From positions 1 to 64,000 of the forward strand of contig JAICIO010000005.1 of NCBI GenBank assembly GCA_025924315.1: a DNA stretch of 64,000 nucleotides, read 5' to 3'. Each line of letters begins with the position of its first letter. Position 1 is the stretch's first letter. Made by a program: the position numbers and the translations under genes. Shown one piece after another: positions 58,656 to 64,000 of this stretch. The notes under the pieces were generated by a model, which was not told where the DNA came from, did not search any database, and was given only the letters and a program-made list of their open reading frames with translations. The DNA comes from Phycisphaerae bacterium (GTDB lineage Bacteria; Planctomycetota; Phycisphaerae; Tepidisphaerales; Tepidisphaeraceae).

Positions 58656-60604
58656 AACCATCCGATTCGGCGATCGAGACCGACGTACCTGTGAAACCGC
58701 CCACAAGCTGGGGCTGGCGCATCGTCGCGTTCGCGGTCGCGATGTGCGTCTGCCTCGTTCCGATCCGCGCGCGCGTCGTCGGCTGGGACTGGTTCTGGTG
58801 GCTCGAACCGCGAACCAACGCGGCAAAAGTCATCGTCAGCGCGTGCTACGACGTCCTCTTCGTCGCGGGATTCACGCTCTTTTTTCTCGGGCTCGTCGCG
58901 CTGCTGCGCAAAAAACCTCGCGCGCAGAAGCGGCTGTTCTACGCATATCTCGCTCTCGCGATCCTGATCGTCGGGTTCTGCATCGCGAACATCGACATCG
59001 TCACGATGCTGAGCCGGCCGCTGAATTATCAGTGGCTGTATTACTCCGGTTTCCTGATGAGCCGCGACGCGCGCGATGCGATGAAGTCTTCCGGTTCGGG
59101 CGGGTTCATCGTAACGCTCGCATGGTTCGCGTTGATGCTCATTCTCCTTGGCGAAGGCCTCTTTCAAGCCGCGCGGTGGAGTGTGAGGCGCTATCCGCGA
59201 GTGCGCTTTGCGCTGGTTCCGATGCTCGTGCTGCTCGTCGCGTATCTCGCGTATTCGAATTACTGGCTCACGACGCGCCTCTGGCCGATGCAGAAGCTCG
59301 TCAACCCGGTTTGGGCGCTGGGCGAGTCGCTCGTCGAGTCGATGGATGCGCCCGAGCTGTACACGATGAAGACGCCGGTCGCGCCCGACGACGTGCGAGC
59401 GCTGGGCGAACGTTCCGCCACAACGCAGGCGACCTCTTCGGCGCCCCACGATCCCGCCGTCAAGAACGTCATCGTCTACGTGATCGAATCCCTGCCCGCG
59501 GAGTATGTCGACCTGTATGGCGCGAGCGCCGGTGCCACGCCGAACCTCATGCGACTCAAGCCGCACTCCGCGATCATCGACGGCATCTACGCGCATGCGC
59601 CCGCGACGACCAAGACGATGGAGTCGCTGCTCTGCTCGATCTATCCGCTGATCTCTTATCGCACGATCACGCAGGAGCGGCCGGATCTGCCCGTCGCTTC
59701 GATCCCTTCAGAGCTGAAAACGCTCGGCTATCGGTCCGCGTTCTTCTCGTCCAACGATCTCAGCTTCCAAAACTGTGGCGGGTTCCTGAAGAACCGCGGG
59801 TTCGATTATCTCGAGGACTATCACAACCGCGGAAACGGAAAGCCGCAGTTCACCAGCGAGTGGTCGTACCTACACGGCACCGATGAAATGTCGACCGTGA
59901 AGTCGATGCTGCAGTGGATCAACGGAGACAGCAGCCAACCGTTTTTCATCATGTCGTGGACGATGATGACGCATTATCCGTACTACACGGTCGGCCCGGC
60001 GATCGACTTTCACGTGACCGAGCCGAAGTTCAACAAGTACCTCAACGCGCTTCACGCGGAAGACGCGGCGCTCGGATTCCTGATCGATTCGCTGAAAGAG
60101 AAAGGCCAGCTCGATTCAACGCTCGTGATCGTGATCGGCGATCACGGCGAAGCGTTCGGCCAACACGATCAGTGGGGACACGGCGCCTGGATCTATGAAG
60201 AGAACATTCGCGTGCCGATGATCCTGATCAACAGCAAGCTCTTTCACGGCGAGAGGTATCGCAAAATCGGCGGAATGGTGGACGTCGCGCCAACGATCGC
60301 GGATCTGTTGCAATTCAAATCCGCGGACACCTGGCAAGGCCGCAGCTTGTTCGCGAGCGACCGAACGAATCGCGTTTACTTCTTCGCCCCGTGGTCGGAT
60401 CTGATGTTCGGCATGCGCGACGGCGACATGAAGTACATCCTCAATGCGTCGCACAACCGATGGGAAATGTACGACCTGGCGAATGATCCGCACGAAACAA
60501 AAAACATCGCAGCCGCACATCACAACGACGTCGCGAATGCCCTCAATCACATCGCGGCGTGGGTGCAGTATCAGAAGTCATTTCACGAGCGGCTGCTGAA
60601 GTAG
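58640..60604 (+). CDS. Membrane sulfatase/LTA-synthase-like enzyme
   Basis: A 654-aa protein with about five N-terminal membrane helices followed by an extracytoplasmic alkaline-phosphatase-superfamily domain. VKNVIVYVIESLPAEYVDLYG holds the first metal Glu, HAPATTKTMESLLCSIYP the nucleophile region, and VIGDHGEAFGQHDQWGHGAW the Asp-His metal pair. The architecture is that of phosphoglycerol or phosphoethanolamine transferases (LtaS/MdoB type), so it may decorate the exported glycan. Its start overlaps the ATPase gene by 16 bases, and its TAG stop is the head of a family A repeat. Confidence 0.9.
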   Translation: MHQEVKPSDSAIETDVPVKPPTSWGWRIVAFAVAMCVCLVPIRARVVGWDWFWWLEPRTNAAKVIVSACYDVLFVAGFTLFFLGLVALLRKKPRAQKRLFYAYLALAILIVGFCIANIDIVTMLSRPLNYQWLYYSGFLMSRDARDAMKSSGSGGFIVTLAWFALMLILLGEGLFQAARWSVRRYPRVRFALVPMLVLLVAYLAYSNYWLTTRLWPMQKLVNPVWALGESLVESMDAPELYTMKTPVAPDDVRALGERSATTQATSSAPHDPAVKNVIVYVIESLPAEYVDLYGASAGATPNLMRLKPHSAIIDGIYAHAPATTKTMESLLCSIYPLISYRTITQERPDLPVASIPSELKTLGYRSAFFSSNDLSFQNCGGFLKNRGFDYLEDYHNRGNGKPQFTSEWSYLHGTDEMSTVKSMLQWINGDSSQPFFIMSWTMMTHYPYYTVGPAIDFHVTEPKFNKYLNALHAEDAALGFLIDSLKEKGQLDSTLVIVIGDHGEAFGQHDQWGHGAWIYEENIRVPMILINSKLFHGERYRKIGGMVDVAPTIADLLQFKSADTWQGRSLFASDRTNRVYFFAPWSDLMFGMRDGDMKYILNASHNRWEMYDLANDPHETKNIAAAHHNDVANALNHIAAWVQYQKSFHERLLK

Positions 60605-60674
60605 GGTGCGCTTCAGCGCACCGGTTATTCATTTCGCGCACAAAAAATAACCGGTGCGCTGAAGCGGACCCTAC
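60601..60674. repeat. Family A REP element, hybrid arms, copy 9
   Basis: The left arm is G type on both sides of its stem, while the right arm reads GGTGCGCTGAAGCGGACC, half G and half C type, so its stem has a mismatch. The GTAG head supplies the stop codon of the sulfatase gene. Confidence 0.9.
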
Positions 60675-60690
60675 ACGAGAAGACTCGGCG

Positions 60691-62085
60691 TCATTTCACC
60701 AGCACGCCGCGGCGCGGGAGCGTCAGCGGATCGTTTGATTCGTCGTAGTGCAGCTCGGCGTTGCCTTTGATCGTCAACGATTTGCCGACCGCCCAGCCGG
60801 AGAAATCCGCCGGCGGGTTCTGGGCATTGCCGTTGTAAGTGATGTCGGTCAGCGGCGCATAAATGTGAGCGTTCAGTGACGAGCTGATCCTCATCGTGGT
60901 GTTCGCGCCCGTCATGCTGATGTATAGAGCACCCGGGGGCGCAGGATACGGGTTCGAGATTGAGCCACCGTCCTGAAGGAAGTTTCCATTCACGTAAAAC
61001 TGCACCGTCTTTTGGGCTGTGCCGCCGAGGATCTTCAGCACCCCGCCGTTCATGGAGAAATCTTTATTGAGGTAGATCTTCGCAGGGGCGGTAATGTTGA
61101 GGACCACGTTATTGCTACTCAACGATATCGAGTCGAGCACAAATGACCCGGTCGAGAAGGTCGCAACACTACTGCCTGTGAGCTTAAGCGTCTTTCCTTT
61201 GACGAGATTGGCGGGCGTGATCGTGCCGGTTGAGCTGGCGGGCGGAGTGTACGCATCCGGCGGAAAGACCAGCGGCGTGTCCAGCGGGGCCTGCCAGCCC
61301 GTGATCGTCGAATTCTTATTCGAATCAACGAGATGACCGACGCCGGGTCTTGCGTCACCATTAATGTTGACGGTTCCGCTCACAGTGATATCGCCATTCG
61401 ACGAGACCGAGCTCGTATCATCCGCGTGGCCTGGGTTGTACGCGCCCGCGGCGGCGTTGTAGCTGTCAGTTGCGGTCGTGCCGACGAAGTTCACAAAGTC
61501 GAGCCCGACAAAACCGAATCCGCGCGTCCCACCGGCGACCCACGCAGTCGCAGGCGTCGTAATTTCGGATTTGGTCACACCGAGCACCGCCGCGAAGGTG
61601 AGATTGACCTGGTTTCCGCGCGCGGTGAGAAACTTGGTCGTGACGCGCAACGCATTGGCCGCGCCCTGCGGCACGTTAACCCCACCAATCGTTCCCGGGA
61701 CGGCTGCGAATGTCTTCGCGGCGAGGATCTGCTTGCCTTTCGAGTCGAAGAGCGCCACGGGACTCCACAGGCCGTACTCGACGTCGGAAGCGGGATCGAT
61801 CTCGATGGACTTGTTGTCCGCGATGTTCTTCGCACCGATACCGACAACAGTTTGATCGGTGGTTTTGGTGTCGTTGTCGGGAAGAGTGTCGACGCCTGCA
61901 AGCGCGCCGGCGTCGGCGGCGTTTTGCAGTTGCTCATGCGTTGAGCGCACGCGTCCCAGATCGACGGCGAGGGAAACCATGCCGATCAACGTCAGCATCG
62001 CAACGCCGACATAAACGATCGACACCCCACGTCGAGATGTTCTTCGCAACCGCGCGCGACGCGCATCAGAAATCGCTACCCACAT
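60691..62085 (-). CDS. TadG-like pilus-associated protein
   Basis: A 464-aa protein with an N-terminal helix typical of TadE/TadG-like proteins (RRGVSIVYVGVAMLTLIGM), then SLAVDLGRVRSTHEQLQNAADAGALAG, the conserved opening of the TadG-like domain. The C-terminal half (from about residue 230) is a beta-rich DUF7305-like part with LVKGKTLKLTGSS and FYVNGNFLQDGGSI. It is part of a tad locus that continues to the right. AAGGAGCGGGCC precedes the ATG. Confidence 0.88.
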   Translation of the reverse strand: MWVAISDARRARLRRTSRRGVSIVYVGVAMLTLIGMVSLAVDLGRVRSTHEQLQNAADAGALAGVDTLPDNDTKTTDQTVVGIGAKNIADNKSIEIDPASDVEYGLWSPVALFDSKGKQILAAKTFAAVPGTIGGVNVPQGAANALRVTTKFLTARGNQVNLTFAAVLGVTKSEITTPATAWVAGGTRGFGFVGLDFVNFVGTTATDSYNAAAGAYNPGHADDTSSVSSNGDITVSGTVNINGDARPGVGHLVDSNKNSTITGWQAPLDTPLVFPPDAYTPPASSTGTITPANLVKGKTLKLTGSSVATFSTGSFVLDSISLSSNNVVLNITAPAKIYLNKDFSMNGGVLKILGGTAQKTVQFYVNGNFLQDGGSISNPYPAPPGALYISMTGANTTMRISSSLNAHIYAPLTDITYNGNAQNPPADFSGWAVGKSLTIKGNAELHYDESNDPLTLPRRGVLVK

Positions 62086-62278
62086 GGCCCGCTCCTTCTC
62101 TTATCACGAGCCTAAAACAACGCTCGGAAGTGAAGGACGAATTGTAACATCTTGCGAGGCAAATTCCGAAAATTCTCAAATTATTCGGCAGATTTCGCTC
62201 CCCTCCGACGTGAATTGGGGCGCTTTCCGTTCTGAACCAACGCCGACCGGGCGGGCTGGGGACCGAGGACCGCTCGCA

Positions 62279-62314
62279 AGAACAAAGGAAGCGGCCCTTT
62301 GTGCGGCCGCTTCC
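62279..62314 (-). terminator. Rho-independent terminator
   Basis: GGAAGCGGCC/GGCCGCTTCC stem (62287-62314) with an eight-base loop is followed, on the minus strand, by TTTGTTCTT. It ends the tadC-lipoprotein unit and separates it from the tadG-like gene. Confidence 0.75.
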
Positions 62315-62377
62315 GGTTCACCAGATTCTCCAAACCGCGCGCCCAACGTGCCGCGCGGTGTATTTGCAAACTGCTTG

Positions 62378-62917
62378 CTACTTGTTCATCGGCGTCTCCG
62401 TCGTCGAACCATTGGGCGTGATGCCCACGCCAATGATCCGTTCGTTGCGCTCGTCCTTCTCGCTGCTCTCGGTCTTCTGCATGCGCGAGAGACCCTCCGT
62501 CGCGGCCATCGTCGCGTTCGGATTCGGACCGGCCGCGACTTTGATGTTCTGACCGGTCGCGCCCGCATCCTTGAGATACTTCGTGACGGCGTCGACGCGC
62601 GCCGCGGCGCCGTCGTCGACGTTCACGTAAACGGTCGCGGGACCGTTGCTCTTCTGCACGATCGCGTTGAGTTTCGTGCGGCCGAGCTCGTTGAGCGAAT
62701 TGCCCTCGAAGTGCGAGCTGTTGAGCGTCGCGTCCGCCGCGGCGCCGGCCATCGCTTGTCGCTCCATCACTTCATCGACCGACAGCGTGCTTTGCTGATC
62801 GGTCGTGAATTCATCGTGCGTCTGTGCGGGCGTCATGCACCCCGACAACACCAACAGCGCGCCTACGCACGCGAATGCGCCAATCTTCCGGCCAACCAAG
62901 CGAGTGGATGCGTTCAT
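62378..62917 (-). CDS. Tad-locus lipoprotein of unknown function
   Basis: A 179-aa lipoprotein: basic start, hydrophobic segment and lipobox LVLSGC, then an Ala/Thr/Asn-rich mature part. RVDAVTKYLKDAGATGQNIKVAAGPNPNATM near the C-terminus looks like the helix-strand unit of an OmpA-like or CpaD-like domain, but this is a weak resemblance. ATG 62917 has AGGAA upstream; 62929 and 62944 are alternatives. Its place after tadC suggests an outer-membrane Tad component (inference). Confidence 0.75.
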   Translation of the reverse strand: MNASTRLVGRKIGAFACVGALLVLSGCMTPAQTHDEFTTDQQSTLSVDEVMERQAMAGAAADATLNSSHFEGNSLNELGRTKLNAIVQKSNGPATVYVNVDDGAAARVDAVTKYLKDAGATGQNIKVAAGPNPNATMAATEGLSRMQKTESSEKDERNERIIGVGITPNGSTTETPMNK

Positions 62918-62949
62918 AGGGTTCCTCATCTTCCCATTTCCCATTCGAG

Positions 62950-63912
62950 CTAGCGGTTCGCAAAAAGCGGGCTCCGGTAGAACAGGATGAAGGCGGGCCC
63001 GCCCAGCACCACCAGCACCGTTGGAAAAATAAACAGCACGACTGGAAAGGCTAATTTTACCGTAGTTTTCGCGGCCTGTTCTTCAGCCATATATTGCCGC
63101 TTCGTGCGGAGGCTCTCGGCGAAGACGCGCAGCGCCGCGGCGATGCTCGTTCCAAAGCGCTCCGCCTGCACCAGCATCGCCGCGAGCGATTGCAGCGACG
63201 AGCATCCGGTGCGATGCCCGAGATTGCGCAGCGCTTCGATGCGCGACAGTCCGATGCGCGTTTCCATGTGCGTGATCCCCAGTTCCTGCGAGATCTCCGG
63301 ATGCGCCAGTGCAATCTCATGACCGACGCGTTGAATGGAAGCATCAAGCGTCAGGCCGGCCTCGACGCAAACGACCATCAAATCGAGCACGTCCGGCAGC
63401 GACGATTCAAGCTTGCGACGCCGCGCTTTGATGCGACCCGAGAGCCACAGCAGCGGGAGTGTAAAGCCCAGCAGTCCCACGAAGCATGCAGCGCCGATAC
63501 TCAGAACAGGTTGTTGAAGCGAGAGTGCGATCAGCCCGCCGGCGAGCAACCCGCCCAGCAGAAGGATTATCCGCGTGCCCATGAAGAGATGCGTCGCGGA
63601 ATTCGAATACATCCCCGCGAAGGCGAGTTTCTTTCGCAAGCGCGATTGCTCTTCGCGCTGCTTGGGCATGAGCGGCGCCGCGGCCGCGCGACTGATCCGA
63701 TTGATCAGCGGCGCGAAGACGCCTTCTTTCGGAATGTCGTCCACCTCAATGCTGCGCGTTGGAGACTTGAGTCGATTCTTCAGCGGGTTTTCATCGCGCC
63801 TCAGCAGCAGGCCGAGCAACACCCACGCCATCACGAACACCGCCAGAAAGAGCAGGATCGCGAAGAGCTGTTGCTGATTTAGAAAATCGATGTTCGGCAT
63901 AACAACATCCAT
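62950..63912 (-). CDS. tadC: TadC, type II secretion F-family inner-membrane protein
   Basis: A 320-aa inner-membrane platform protein of the Tad pilus: one N-terminal helix (LFAILLFLAVFVMAWVLLGLL), a cytosolic loop with LINRISRAAAAPL, two helices, and the T2SSF domain with SLPDVLDLMVVCVEAGLTLDASIQRV and LVQAERFGTSIAAALRVFAESLRTKRQ, the family hallmark. The C-terminal helix ends VLVVLGGPAFILFY. It lies 12 bases after the end of tadB, with which it works in the membrane. Confidence 0.93.
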   Translation of the reverse strand: MDVVMPNIDFLNQQQLFAILLFLAVFVMAWVLLGLLLRRDENPLKNRLKSPTRSIEVDDIPKEGVFAPLINRISRAAAAPLMPKQREEQSRLRKKLAFAGMYSNSATHLFMGTRIILLLGGLLAGGLIALSLQQPVLSIGAACFVGLLGFTLPLLWLSGRIKARRRKLESSLPDVLDLMVVCVEAGLTLDASIQRVGHEIALAHPEISQELGITHMETRIGLSRIEALRNLGHRTGCSSLQSLAAMLVQAERFGTSIAAALRVFAESLRTKRQYMAEEQAAKTTVKLAFPVVLFIFPTVLVVLGGPAFILFYRSPLFANR

Positions 63913-63924
63913 CAACGACTTGGG

Positions 63925-64000
63925 TTACATCTGGACGCGCACGATTCTCCGAATCGTGATCAGTCCCATGATCTGAAGGAAAATTCCGCCCAGCAGCAGA
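63925..64000 (-). CDS. tadB: TadB, C-terminal end only
   Basis: The last 25 codons of a gene that continues beyond the window on the minus strand. The peptide LLLGGIFLQIMGLITIRRIV followed by RVQM and TAA is a hydrophobic helix with the basic end seen at the C-terminus of TadB proteins. Position before tadC supports this. Confidence 0.75.
   Translation of the reverse strand, partial: LLLGGIFLQIMGLITIRRIVRVQM

Overview
The window is GC-rich and gene-dense, and it carries no rRNA, tRNA or CRISPR that I can see. The gene content points to a planctomycete of the class Phycisphaerae (Tepidisphaera/Humisphaera-like). This assignment is inference. It rests on several PEP-CTERM proteins (three of them autotransporter-type beta-strand repeat proteins), H-X9-DG pseudopilins, a DUF6785-type membrane protein beside a CBM9-like protein, a Tad pilus cluster, and a very heavy load of short palindromic intergenic repeats.

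Layout. 0-8 kb: AAC(3)-like acetyltransferase, DUF6785 membrane protein, CBM9-like secreted protein, nucleoside-type MFS transporter, radA, HIT protein. 8-13.8 kb: a PEP-CTERM protein, an orphan ParA, DUF72, TIGR02206 membrane protein, beta-carbonic-anhydrase-like protein, macro domain, PRC barrel. 13.9-25.6 kb: housekeeping genes including a PqqD-like protein, the overlapping NAD-salvage pair pncB-pncA, gamma carbonic anhydrase, dnaX (with an A10 slippery run), ybaB, a secreted D-aminoacylase-type amidohydrolase, recJ, transaldolase and ruvA. 25.7-31.6 kb: sugar-phosphate isomerase, methyltransferase, an IR-flanked REP-associated transposase (RAYT), trpG/pabA, an M50 protease, a possible noncoding RNA, and an HMA protein overlapping an ATPase-less P-type ATPase membrane domain. 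31.8-45 kb: a secreted protein, a vapB-vapC-purB run, DUF4230-like protein, two pseudopilins, YihY, a Tat-exported Gfo/Idh/MocA oxidoreductase and a VOC protein. 45-54 kb: three large autotransporter-repeat PEP-CTERM surface proteins. 54.3-60.6 kb: a tightly overlapping polysaccharide operon (two GT2 enzymes, ABC-2 permease, ABC ATPase, sulfatase/LTA-synthase-like enzyme). 60.7-64 kb: part of a tad locus (tadG-like, lipoprotein, tadC, end of tadB).

The most striking system is the repeat landscape. At least eight families of paired-hairpin elements sit between genes. One family has nine complete copies and two halves in 64 kb. Each arm is a GTAG-headed hairpin whose stem carries compensatory C/G swaps, which is the architecture of REP/BIME elements mobilised by RAYT transposases. 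A RAYT gene is present and is enclosed in a perfect 29-bp inverted repeat, and a matching non-autonomous copy lies at 12641-12720. In five places the TAG of a REP head is the stop codon of the neighbouring gene, and in one the REP encodes the C-terminus of a membrane protein, so these elements are shaping gene ends.
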